The notes under the pieces are model-generated. The model did no database searches and was not told the DNA's origin. It saw only the letters and a list, made by a program, of their open reading frames with translations. From Neckera pumila (Eukaryota; Streptophyta; Bryopsida; Hypnales; Neckeraceae), in contig OZ018408.1 in the NCBI GenBank assembly GCA_963969595.1, forward strand, positions 27,776,108 through 27,840,107: a DNA stretch of 64,000 nucleotides. Direction: 5' to 3'. This document shows positions 11,230 to 22,211 of this stretch, in pieces; within the stretch, counting starts at the first letter, position 1; each line of letters begins with the position of its first letter. The translations under genes were made by a program, and so were the position numbers.

Positions 11230-12163
11230 CCCCAACTCTGGGGACTCACATTATTGATTCAGTCAACTTAAAAGGTAGTTTAAGTTGACACGCCACAGCC
11301 ACACTAAATAGAATGAAGAATGTACTCTCCAGTCTCTACATTAAAGAGGTCTTCATTCTTGACATTTTCAACTTAAAAGGTAGTTTTATTATTTTTATAT
11401 AAGACATCACACTTATAAATAGAATGATGAATGTACTCTCAATCTTGAAGCTTTTTTTGGTTCTTTGACACAAATAAAGGTTAACCTTTATTGCAATAAA
11501 GAGATAATACAAACCCTAGTTGCAAGTGGCATTGGAACATTGGGATGAAAGGCCAAAACAACAATTAGTATACACCACAAAGGAGCACTCACATTGGCGT
11601 GCTCGTACTAAGGCAGTTTGAACACAAAACCAACTTGGAGCCAAGAAAGTGCCTATATCTTGGCAGGCTGTCCACCATCTCTATTTTTGAGGCTTTTAAA
11701 TTGGGGCATTTTCAAGTTTTGGAGATTTGAATGGCTTTGAGATACAATCCTCTAACTTTTGTGGCATATATTATTGATTTAGTCAATTTGAAAGGTAGTT
11801 TTATTAACATGTCCTACTATATGGAATGAAGAATGTTCTCTCTATCTTTGGAAGAATCTACACAAAATAGGTTTGCTTGATTTGGATGTTTTCAAGCTAC
11901 GGATATTCTAGTGGCTTTGGAATATGGCCCTTGATTTTTGAGGTATATACAATATATTCCATCAACTTAAAGGTATATAAGGTATATAAAGTAGTTTTAT
12001 TTACGCACCATACTAAAGAGAATGAAGAATGTACTGTTTTTAGTTTTTATCTTCAACACTCTTAAAGCTTTGGGGATTGGGATGTTTTCAAACTATGGCG
12101 ATTTCAATGGCTTTAGAATCTGAATCTCTACTTTTATGGCTAACATTATTGATTTTGTTAACT
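11230..12163. repeat. Degenerate tandem satellite, unit about 185 bp
   Basis: The blocks ATTGATTYAGTCAACTT, AAAGGTAGTTTTATT and AATGAAGAATGTACTCT recur in the same order. The clearest units begin near 11,700, 11,883 and 12,071, giving a period of about 183-188 bp. Shorter or rearranged units lie at 11,230-11,470. Each unit also shares TTTTCAA..GGCTTT. The last unit is cut short by the TTAA-family element that starts at 12,164. Confidence 0.75.
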
Positions 12164-12900
12164 TTAATCCTTAAAGGACCAAACACCATTTTTTGGCAAC
12201 ATAGCAATTTTAGGCAGTTCACTACAAACGGAGTTTTTATTTTTTTTCTTTGAAAATTTCACAAAACATGTGCCCAAGGAGTAGCTTTAAGGCCCAACAA
12301 TTTTCATAACTTTTGACTCTATGGTTAAAAAGTTATTGCATAATATGTTATTTTCATTGGTCGGCGGGCAGCTCAAAAAACTTCTTTAAAAATGACTTTG
12401 AAAAAAAAAAAATCTGAAATTGGTTCTTTAGATTTATATAAATGTGAAAAGCTTTGAATCATTTACTCTAGATCTATGAGTCAAAAGTTATGAGGATTTA
12501 AGTTTGTGGGGTAGGTATGGAGTCTTTCAAAACCATACCTACTCACAAACTTAAAATCCTCATAACTTTTGACTCATAGATCCAAATTGAATGATTCAAA
12601 GCTTCACACTTCTATATAAATCTAAAGAACCAATTTCAGATTTTTATTTTTTTTTAAAGTCATTTTTAAAGAAGTTTTTTGAGCTATCCGAGCTGCCCGC
12701 CGACCATTGAAAATCACATATCATGCAATAACTTTTTAATTTCATAGTCCAAAGTTATGAAAATTGTTGGGCCTTAAAGCTACTCCTTGGGCACATGTTG
12801 TGTAAAATTTTCAAAGAAAAAAAATAAAAATTCCATTCGTAGTAAGCTACCCAAAACTGCTATGTTACCAAAAAACACAGATTGGTCCTTTAGGGGTTAA
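12164..12900. mobile_element. TTAA-family element N1, a giant palindrome
   Basis: It is bounded by TTAA at 12,164-12,167 and 12,897-12,900. Inside these lie TCCTTAAAGGACC and its partner GGTCCTTTAGGGG. The element is an almost perfect inverted repeat with arms of about 350 bp meeting near 12,530. For example ATAACTTTTGACTC and GAGTCAAAAGTTAT face each other near the centre. It resembles the element at 22,212-23,293. There is no reading frame of note. Confidence 0.88.
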
Positions 12901-13497
12901 ATAGCTATATTTAACAACCATATTGAATTGCTTAACCCCTACAAGCTCGAGGAGTCCACTTTGGGCTTTTTGAGAATTTGGTCATGTTCTATTGACCTTA
13001 TAATTGAAAAATTTTGCATGATTTTTTTAGAATGGATGCTACTCGTAATAAGCAGTATGTGAAGCTTTGTTTCATGTCATTCCAATATAAATTGCAAAAA
13101 TAAGAAGGGATTTTTTTATTTGAATGTCAAATTGAGAAGCAACAAATATATTTTCAAACAATATTAATTAATAGATTGAAACCTACTCAAAAAGAGTCGA
13201 ACCAACTACTTCCGATTAATGAAGTGAAAGTTATGGCAATTTTATTTTATTAATAATGAAGGTAGAAAAAATATACAAAATCATCTTTTGCTCTCAATTT
13301 TGAAAAAATTTCAAATCAAAATCAAAGATATTAGTTGTTTACCAAAACATTCTCAATTTCTCACCATTGGAATTAAAGTTTTCCAAATTCTTTTAAAAAC
13401 TATTAGCATAGTAGTTTTATCTTTCATTCAATAGCACCTTCTCCACATTACAATTTTTTCAAAACAAATATAATGTATTTTCACTTTTTTGGTTAAA
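12901..13497. other. AT-rich stretch with a possible lone TTAA-family end
   Basis: TTAACCCCTACAAGCTCGAGG at 12,932 looks like a left terminus of the TTAA family. A weak GGTTAA at about 13,490 is the only candidate partner and is not convincing. Otherwise only AT-rich sequence is seen. Confidence 0.35.
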
Positions 13498-13799
13498 CAT
13501 TAGAGGAAATTTCAGGCCTCCAGAGGGCTGCTCCACGGCCCTCCGAGGTACCCTGGAATTTGGTTTTTTTTTGCTAAAAAACTCGTTTTTCCCCTATTTC
13601 TGCCCTGCTAAAACTGCAACAGCAGTGGTGCAAGAACCAAAAATTCCGAATAAAAATTTATTAAAATAAAAAAATAAAAAAAAATCACGCAAGCTGATTG
13701 CTCACCGCAACAGTCAGCTCGGTGTGACAGACCAAGCTTTTAATAGCTTGGTTTGTCACATTCTAGTAGCCCTGTAGAGGGTTCAATTTTTCTCTAATG
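13498..13799. mobile_element. TIR element family J, member J1
   Basis: The left end CATTAGAGGAAATTTCAGG pairs with the right end ..TTTTTCTCTAATG, and the CAGAGGGC and GCCCTGTAGAGGG blocks pair inside that. It contains a perfect internal hairpin, GACAGACCAAGCT..AGCTTGGTTTGTC, at about 13,728-13,762. The inverted copy at 60,816-61,162 holds the same hairpin and the TGATTGCTCACC block, proving kinship. Confidence 0.82.
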
Positions 13800-14039
13800 A
13801 ATTTATATATATATTTTCAATCCATTTTCCAATATATTGAAAAAATGTGCAAGTTATAAGACATACGTTTTTGTTTTTTCTAATAATGTTGAAAGATAAA
13901 ACTTCCTCTTCCTCTAAAAAAAGCCTACATATTGAAGTTTAGGTACATTAAACTTGCAATTGGTGGGGATATTTACACTAAAGTTTGGTACAATGTACTT
14001 GAATAAATCGCCAAAGGATCTTACAGCTGGATTTGTTAA

Positions 14040-14134
<95 letters not shown>

Positions 14135-16074
14135 ATGAAGATTTTGAACTTGCATTAGGAATGATTGAATGAGTATTTTAAAAGCAATTTTAGGCTTCTA
14201 AATATATAACAAATTTAGGAGCTAGTGAGGTACTCCAATGGCTTTGGAATATAGACTACATTCATAGTGCAAGACATACATATACAATTATATTTTTACA
14301 TGATCATTTGAAACAAATTTTATAACAAAATTTTATAATTATATATAGGGCTTAAAACACAATAGAACTTTAGGAGTCAAACTTATAACAATTGTTGGAA
14401 AAAATACTTGCTAAAGTTAATCCACAAAGTAAGCTTTATATACATGCATTATGAACGTGGAAAATATGCATTTTGATTACAATGGTTTTTTTCATGAACG
14501 TGTCTTCATTGAATTATTGCATATCAAAGTTATTTGTTTATTTTCATAAGTAGTATCCTATTTATACAAAAGAACATTGTCAAACAACATTTTTATTGAA
14601 ATTTTCACTATTTTAGTTTTCCTACATTGGAAATTATTCTATACAAACATAATCTTTTTTAAAGTTTTAAGTTTTCCAAAAAAAAAATGGGAATAAATGC
14701 GACAAATTCAAAAACATTTTTTGCAATTATCCATAGACAGAACTTTCCAAAAGGACCTTTCAAGGATTAAATTCTAAAAAATGTCAATTTTTTTTTAATA
14801 GCACTATCACAAAACAACGATGAAACAACAAGTATTGAAACCAAGTAGAACAGATAAATTTGTAATATCTACTGCAATTTCAAACTACAAGATCTTGTAT
14901 TTCATTTATATGTGTATTTTTCCATCAATTTTTGAGTGGATTTTTAGCATCCCTAAGATAACAATATTCAAAAAAATGCTATAACCTTTTCCAATCTTTC
15001 TTAAAGATGAATATTCAACTTTGAAATTGTAAGAAAAATTACACATATTTTATAATTTGAAGACCTTGATATTATGACAAAGAATTGAATTAAAAATCTA
15101 TAAACAAGCATCAAGAGAAAAAACTTGATTTTCTTCCATTAAATAATTATTATGTAAAAAGAATTAAAAGATGATAGAAGAGCAAATTATTAGTAACATT
15201 ACATAGAATTTAAACATACCAATTTCAATGATGAGGATGTTTTAACAAACCACATAAATTCTACATATGCATTTAAATTTTTGTTTTAAAATGAAAATTT
15301 GAGTTTTGAAATGAACTTTATATACTATCTTTTTAATAGAAAAATTACTCATATTGCTTATGTCTCACTACTAATATTAAAAATGCTGTTTTCTTAGTGT
15401 TTTCTTTACTAATTGATTTTAGTGTGCTATAAGTTTTTATTCTCCATAAATATTTTTATTAATTGTATGTTTACAACCCCCTTTTTTAATAGTATTGATA
15501 TCTATGATCTTGGTAAAATATTTATGAAGAAGAAAGTTTGTAGTATTTTAAAATCAATTAGCATGAATACTACTAAATATCATCATTAGTGTAATTATAA
15601 TGGAATGAAGAAAGATTTTCATGTAGAAGTAGATCTACATTATTCTAAAATAAATTTTTAAATTTTCAGTAAATTTATTTTACTGCCCATATGTCTAGAG
15701 AAATTTAAAAATACAGTAGTTTCTAATTATCATTGAAAGTCATTTGTATTTTGAACTGGCTACATATAAAAAAACTCTTCATTCTACGTAATAGTATCTA
15801 GAGAACAAAATCAAAAATTGCATTCTGGGAACTTGCTCCCCAATGCAAAATCTATATTGGTAAATGAAATGCTTGGAGGGGGCCGTGGTGTATTACTAAT
15901 AATTTAGTATTTTGTGTCATGATGAGTTGTCTTCCACTTCAATATTTTAAATGAATATTATTATTTTTTGTTCCCCAATTATGGAGAGAATCTTCTAAAT
16001 TTATTTTTCCACATAAAGTTATTTGATGTTGTCCAGGTACAAACTACTCATTGGCCTTAAAATGAAATGATGTA
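13800..16074. other. AT-rich sequence with a long AT microsatellite
   Basis: Apart from the (AT)45 run at 14,043-14,132, no feature was recognised. The 72-codon frame spanning the microsatellite encodes alternating Tyr-Ile from the repeat and is not a gene. Confidence 0.4.
14043..14132. repeat. Microsatellite (AT)45
   Basis: Uninterrupted AT dinucleotides, preceded by ACATAT and followed by TGATGAAG. The perfection suggests an actively length-variable locus. Confidence 0.97.
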
Positions 16075-16730
16075 CACTAAAATTGATAAATAGTGTTGGG
16101 TGATAATTAGTATTATTCCCTGTTTTTTATCCCCAACACTATTTTCCAACTTATGTGTAAATTGTATTGGGGTACTTAATTCCCGCCGTCAAACTTTGGC
16201 CCTTCCCTGGGAAACAAAAATTTCACCGCCGATGCTTGTTGAGGAATTGCTGCTTCCCAATTCCCGACTGCGGTTGCGAAGGCGACGGGTTGGAAAGGAG
16301 GCGGTTTGGGCAAGAGGTGGGCTGGGCAAGAGGTGGGCTGGGCAAAAGGCGGGCTGGGCAAGAGGTGGGCTAGATTGGAGATAGAGAATTGGAAGAGAGG
16401 CGGGCTGAGAAGGGAGAAGGGGGCGGTCTAGGTTGGAGGTGGAGAGTTGGAAGAGAGGCGGGTTGTGAAGGCAGAGAGTTGGAAGATAGGCGGAGAGTTG
16501 GGGGGCAGGTGGAGAGTTGGGAGAAAGGTGGGCTGGAGGGTCGGATTGATTTTCATGGCACAGAGAGATTTTCCAAGGGATACCAAATTTTACTATAGAG
16601 CTAAAATAGTGTTGGAATGGGTAAATAATGTTTTAATACTAATCTTGCAAATTACAATTAGTGTTAGGTGGGACAATTAGTGTTAGGTGGGACAATTAGT
16701 GTAGCCAACACTGTTTACCAATTTTTAGTG
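16075..16730. mobile_element. Non-autonomous CACTA-like element
   Basis: It starts CACTAAAATTGATAAATAG and ends with the complement of CACTAAAAATTGGTAAACAG, so the inverted ends run for about 30 bp including a GTGTTGG block. Subterminal copies of AATTAGTGTTAGGTGGGAC occur in tandem near the right end, as in CACTA (En/Spm) elements. The interior is a purine- and G-rich minisatellite in place of transposase. If TA is counted as part of the end, the 3-bp flanks are ATG and GTG, a one-base mismatch from a target duplication. Confidence 0.7.
16308..16371. repeat. 16-bp G-rich minisatellite, 4 units
   Basis: GGGCAAGAGGTGGGCT is repeated four times head to tail, with two substitutions in the third unit. 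It is followed to about 16,545 by looser GAGAGTTGG / GGCGGG repeats. The plus strand carries many spaced GGG runs and could fold into G-quadruplexes. Confidence 0.92.
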
Positions 16731-16750
16731 TAGTGAATGTTATAAACTTA

Positions 16751-18378
16751 ATGTACAATGGGAGGACAAAAGTATCGTCGCCCCTTTTTGTTCCCACATA
16801 AATGCCCCCATTTTTAAATACTATTTTTTATAATTCATTGGTAATTCTTGGATCATTGCATTTCTACTTAGTCCCAATCATGCATACCAAATTTCAACTT
16901 TAAGAAAGCAAAACTCCATTTTTGGTGAAATTTTAAAGTCCATTTTCATGGTTTTACATAACATTTTATCGAAAACGATTAATGATGAATTTTTAAAATC
17001 AATTGTAGAGATATGTAGGAATATCCATATGCACATCCTATCTTCAACAAATATTTCCAAAAAAAATTCACAACTCCTTCTATAAAAAATTCAATATTGG
17101 GATGACAATGTCCTAAATTTGGAAAATAGATATATTTTTATTGTAATTAGATTTTGGCAAGGCAATTGTACCATCATGCTCAAATGTACAGAATTAGTTA
17201 CAATGTAATAGTAAAATAGCAAAGTCTTATTATAATTAAAAAAATATTTGTTTTTCAAAATTAGGACATTGTCTCCCCAACATTGAATTTTTTATAGAGG
17301 GAGCTGTGAAACTTTTTTGGAAATGCTTATTGAAGGAAAAATGTGCGTATGAATATTTCCTACATATCTCCACAATTGAATTAAAAAAATTCATCATGAA
17401 TTGTTTTCAATAGAATATTATGTAAAACCATGAAAATAGACCTTAAAAATTCACCAAAAATGGAGTTTTGCATTTTTGAAGTTGAAATTTAGTATGCATG
17501 ATTGGGACTAAGTAGGAATGCAATGATCCAAGAATTACAAAAGAATTATAAAAAATAGTGTTTGAAAATGGGAGCATTTGGCACCAAGATCCGACATACT
17601 TGGAACTTTGCCCTCTCTGTTCTCTACTTGGCTTTACAGATCCTGCCAGTGGTGGGTAGCTGGTTGGCACTTACATGGCAACAATGTATTCTTGGCTCCA
17701 AGCTGCCCAGCTGGTTGAGAAGAGGAACCACTATGTGATCTCTCTTTAGAGGTTCAATTATTTGGTCTGCTTGGCTTGATAGAAATGCCATTTGTTTCAA
17801 CAACGATGCTTGGCCGACTCAGAAATTGGAACAAGTGTTATGGGAGGCGTTTATTGATCATGCACGAGCGGCCTGGTTTAAGTCTACTAAGCTTTGTGCG
17901 CTATATCCTGACAAAGTGGGCGTCTTTCTCATGAGATTTGACAATACGTGGCTCCAAACGGATTTCTTTGGCAAGAGATCCCACCTTCAAATGGCTTAGA
18001 ACATGAATCATCTGAAGTTGGGGGCTTTTAACTAAGCTATGGATGTTAAGTTCTACTGGTAGTTAGTGGTGGCTAGAGCTGTGGGCTTTTAGGTTTGGCT
18101 CTGCCTCTAGCCTCTCTCTTCTTGCTTGTTGCCTCTTTCCATGCTTCTCTTGCATCAGACTTCCAAAAAAAAAGAAAAAAAAGGAAGGTTTAAACTAGTG
18201 CTAAAAATGTTTTAGAAAATGAAAATATTGCCGCCAAGGGTGCTCCCTCTGATTCTGTGTACTGTTTCCCCTTATCAATGGAAATTGTTCATGTGCTTCA
18301 AAAAACAAATAAAAAATGGGAGCATTTGTGTGGGAACAAAAGGGGGGTGACAATACTTTTGTCCCCCCATTGTACATG
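16751..18378. mobile_element. Large foldback element P, interrupted by a LINE fragment
   Basis: Inverted arms begin with ATGTACAATGGG at 16,751 and end with its complement near 18,377. The left arm runs to about 17,100. The right arm starts near 17,275 and is broken at 17,581-18,312 by a LINE insertion, after which the arm resumes exactly. A spacer of about 150 bp separates the arms. Part of the arm is also shared with the element at 18,754-19,238. Confidence 0.82.
17581..18312 (+). mobile_element. 5'-truncated LINE insertion with 16-bp target duplication
   Basis: The insert is flanked by identical AAAATGGGAGCATTTG at 17,565-17,580 and 18,313-18,328. Its 3' end is A-rich (AACAAATAAAAAA). One frame reads the C-terminal tail of a plant L1 ORF2, including IIWSAWLDRNAICF, QKLEQVLWEAFIDHARAAWF and related residues, with one internal stop. 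That tail lies downstream of the zf-RVT zinc-binding region and corresponds to about 46,340-46,530 of the large LINE in this window. Removing one duplicate restores the arm of the host foldback element. The perfect duplication implies a fairly recent insertion. Confidence 0.9.
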
Positions 18379-18753
18379 AAAAAAACTTTAATTGGACATT
18401 GATCATCAAATAGAGGATAATATATTTAACTTGATTTCCATTTACAAAAAAATTCAATCCAAGTTCATATTAAAAGAAACAACAATATAAGGAAAATAAT
18501 AAATGACAAAAAAAGAAAGATTTTTTATATTTCAAATAAATAAATATAGTTTCAGAAATCTAATGACATGTCATTTTTATTCCATTTCAAGTCTTACTGA
18601 AGCTGACTAATACCAAATATTTTATTTTTTAACTTTAGATACAAATGATATCATGCAAATATACTTATATTTGTCTTTGATAACTGCACTTCCAAAATGA
18701 AATCTATATGGAAAAGACACTAGTAGAAAAATTGAAACTTTGGTTACAAAGAC

Positions 18754-19238
18754 TGTACAGTCTGGTACTGTAATCTTACAACCGGACAGTTTGAGCCATC
18801 CACATTTTTCTTACAATGTGCAATATAATTGGTATATCTTGGTAAGCATAATTAATACTCAATCCTCATGCATTCCCGATCAAGCATATAAAATTTCAGT
18901 TTCAAAAAAGAAAAATCAGTTATATGACATGGATCAAATAGAAAAATTTAATTATAATGAAGAGATATCTATTTCACAATACTTGGACATTGTCACTCCA
19001 ACATTGAACTCTTCCTAGATTACATTTTGTTACTTAATGGGGTGTTTTTTAGTTTGAAAGATGTGCATATGGATGTTCTCCACATATCTATGCAATTGAT
19101 TTAAAAAAATTCATCACCAATTGTTCTCAATAAAATATTATGTAAAACTATGAAAATTGGCTTCTTTTTCTATGCTAAGCAAAAATCTTTGAGTGGTTCA
19201 AATTGTCCGGTTGTAAGATTATAGTACCTGACTGTACA
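18754..19238. mobile_element. TIR element K with ~45-bp inverted ends
   Basis: Left TGTACAGTCTGGTACTGTAA continues into CTTACAACCGGACAGTTTGA. The complement of the right end reads the same with few changes over about 45 bases. Its interior (18,960-19,160) is related to an arm of the foldback element at 16,751-18,378. Just upstream, at 18,719, CACTAGTAGAAAAATT resembles a CACTA terminus, but no partner end was found. Confidence 0.8.
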
Positions 19239-20255
19239 ACTGCTTATGGAATATAACTTAATTCCAAAACTACTGTACTATATCTTTGTCAAAAGAGTCT
19301 AATTGGAAAGGAAAATTACATTTAAGCAAAGGTGATTTTTTTTGTGGATAAATGTGCCTATAATTCAAGAGAGTTTAAGACTCTTAACCTCAAAATGACC
19401 CTATAATTTCTTGAGCTTCTAGGAATGCGCTCTAAATTAAACAAAAAGCCAGATTTTTTATAAACTATATCAATTCTTTCTAAATTGTAACCGTTTAAAA
19501 TCAAACTAGACATGTCAGAGATCACATTAGAAATGAAAATATAACAATATATCTTATGGATTGAAAGATTATAATGTTTGATCATGAGGTTGTTAAGACT
19601 ATGAAGGTGATTTGAAATCTTTTTAATTCTCTTTTCACATGTCAAATCTAAAAAGTTGGTCACCAAAAAAATAGGAGGTTAAAGGGTCTAACATGCATAA
19701 TTCCAATCAATTTATGACTTTTCAAAATCTACTCTACAATTTTTTTAAATGAATTCTAATGTGATTTTTTTCAAAGATCTAGTGTATTGAGGCTCATTCC
19801 TAAAAGCCTTGAGCACTAAAGAAAACCAAAATTGCAATGAACACCCATGCACAAAATCTTGAGTAAAAAATTCATAATCAATCATTTTCAAAATCAGATT
19901 TTTGAAGCTAAAACTAAATTTTAAAAAAAAATTTCAAAAATATAAACTATTAAAAATAATAGTTTGTTAAGGTTTTATTTAACTTCAAAAATTGGTCGAG
20001 GACACAATCTGTCCTCGGGATCATTTTAGAGAGTAAGGCCTAATTTGATAAGACTTACAACCATTTAATTATAAAATGAAAAGTCTCAAAACCTTAAAAA
20101 ATGACATTTTTGACTATACAATCTAGTGCCCTATGCCTTGAAAATACCTTAATTAAAGATTCCCTAAAAGACACCCAAATCAAATTTTGACCAATGTTTA
20201 CAATTCTCTAGTTTAAATTTCAAATGGTTTTTGATGAAAAATAGGTTTTGGGATT
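19239..20255. other. AT-rich sequence, nothing recognised
   Basis: The 102-codon minus-strand frame at 19,358-19,666 has no recognisable domain. A short palindrome GAGGACA..TGTCCTC lies at about 19,998-20,018. Confidence 0.3.
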
Positions 20256-21077
20256 TTAGGATTAAAAGAGTGATTGTTTTATGAACAAAAATGTAATAGA
20301 AGGATATAATTTTTAACTACCATTTTTAATGCAAACAACCAATATTTTAAACATTTATTTATCTTGCACTAGACTAATATGAAAACATTTAGAAAAATTT
20401 CAAAAAAATTGACCATATCAATCACATGATATAAGTGTTTAAAGTAAAAAATAGCAAGTTTTTAAATATTTTTTATACTGAAGAATTGAATTGAGGGCTT
20501 GGAAAATTAAAAAATATGCAAACATGATTTCAATTTTGAAAAACTTGCTAAGTCAAAGTAGATATGAAATAAAAGAAAACGTAATGTTTGATAATTCTAA
20601 GATGGAATTGGGATATACTAATTCCAATAGTGAGATTGTTCTAGAAAGCAAACTAAGCCATGTGCAACTTAGTTTTTGAATTTCTTAAAATTGAGTTCAT
20701 AAACAACTTTAATACATTATTTTTTCAAAAATTTGCTAAGATTGCCCTCAAAACGAGAAGCTTCATAACTCTTTCACATCAGTTATCCAAATGAAATGAA
20801 ACAAATCTCTTGATATAGACAAAATATATAACTTGTAAAATTCAAAAATTCAAAAAAATTAATTTCATATTGCATGTCCTTGCTAGTTCTGAGCTTATAG
20901 TGGCATAACCTTGCTACCGGGCACCAATTGAAAAATAAATCATATTCCTATAAGCTGGTTTGTTTTCCTATCTTGAAAAAAAATTTCAAAAAATATAGTT
21001 CCCAAAAAGTGAGACCATAGGTACCTATTCAAACCTTCAAGAGTCCCTGGGGAGACTCTTAGGACTTTGGGGGTTAA
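20256..21077. mobile_element. TTAA-family element N2 (left end eroded)
   Basis: The right end GGACTTTGGGGG followed by TTAA (21,074-21,077) matches the family. The interior follows the same order as the members at 23,307, 37,505 and 54,028: a TCTTGCACTAGACTA block, CAATCACATGATATAAGTG, then GGGCACCAATTGAAA near the right. The left end is not clearly preserved, so the start is approximate. Confidence 0.6.
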
Positions 21078-21344
21078 AGCTTCAATATCAATATCTATCA
21101 AAACAAGTATTTAGGATTCTTTAGTTTACAATAACAACAAAAAATCATAACTCAATGAAATTCGACATGCATTAGTAAAAAGACATTACATATATTGTGA
21201 ATTTTAAAAAATGATCTAATTGTCAAGTTATTTATTAGATAATCTGATTTATTGTTAATAATTAACTTTGTTTAAAACTTTTTAGGCTTGTCTTGAAGAC
21301 AAATAAACTTCCTATTATATCGACTTCATGATTATTATTTTGTG

Positions 21345-21442
21345 TTAACTCTATAAGGACCGTGCGGACGAGAGTGATTTGGTGGATGACTTCACTAGAA
21401 AAAGAGAATATATCAAAGGGGACCGCGTCCTTATAGGATTAA
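21345..21442. mobile_element. TTAA-family element N3, miniature (98 bp)
   Basis: TTAA at both ends encloses CTCTATAAGGACCGTGCGG on the left and CCGCGTCCTTATAGGA on the right, a clear inverted repeat. The central part is only about 60 bp and is GC-richer than its surroundings. The termini differ from the other members by an inserted AT (CTATAAGGAC versus CTAAAGGAC). Confidence 0.7.
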
Positions 21443-22211
21443 ATACTATTGCCTATCAAAACTTATGTGGAAATTGTTCAAATATATATACCTAATAGAT
21501 GAACAAAAGCTTCATCCTATATGTGGTGAAATAATTCGTGGTTTAAAAAAAGTTATTTTCGTCTTTGAATATTGCTTGATTTTTTTAATTTTCTTTGTAG
21601 TTTCAATTAATTATTGGACAATTATTTTTCCAACAGTTTCGATAAAGAATTTTTGAAATATTTTTCCGATGAAGTTGTTGTTCCAACAGTTTCATGATAT
21701 GCTAGAAAAACAACTTAAGAATTTATTAAGAAAATTTAGTGGAAATAAATTAATAGTTCTTTATTGAAAGGAATAACAAAATAGATGGAAATATAGACAA
21801 AGTAAAAAAAAATATGTTGCAAATTATCCTGACGTGGAGTTAAAAATTGCCAATTTCAATGACAAGAATGTCACAGGAAACAATCAACAACATATAAAAT
21901 TTTATTTTTCCTCAAAATTGCTAGAAGCCTAACACGAGCTCTCTACATTTTCAAGGTAATCCACACAAAAAATCCATGTGGTAGGAAAAAATATGATTCC
22001 AACTAATAAAATGAGCTAGGATAAACATTAGATTATCTTAGTGGCAAAAATGATACAAATTCAATCAAAATATAGGTAATTAACCAACAAATGCCCAAAG
22101 GGTCTCATCCCTCTAAAATCACTTCCAAATTGTTGTTTTGAAATGAAAGTGCAATTGTTTTTAGATTTAAAAAAAAAATCTAACTACATTATCTTATTTA
22201 TCACTATCAAA
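21443..22211. other. AT-rich sequence, nothing recognised
   Basis: Only a 63-codon hydrophobic frame at 21,465-21,656 stands out, and its AT-driven composition (Phe, Ile, Lys) gives no ground to call it a gene. Confidence 0.3.

Noticed and set aside
13954..14172. Frame with a long Tyr-Ile repeat
   Set aside because: It is simply the translation of the AT microsatellite.
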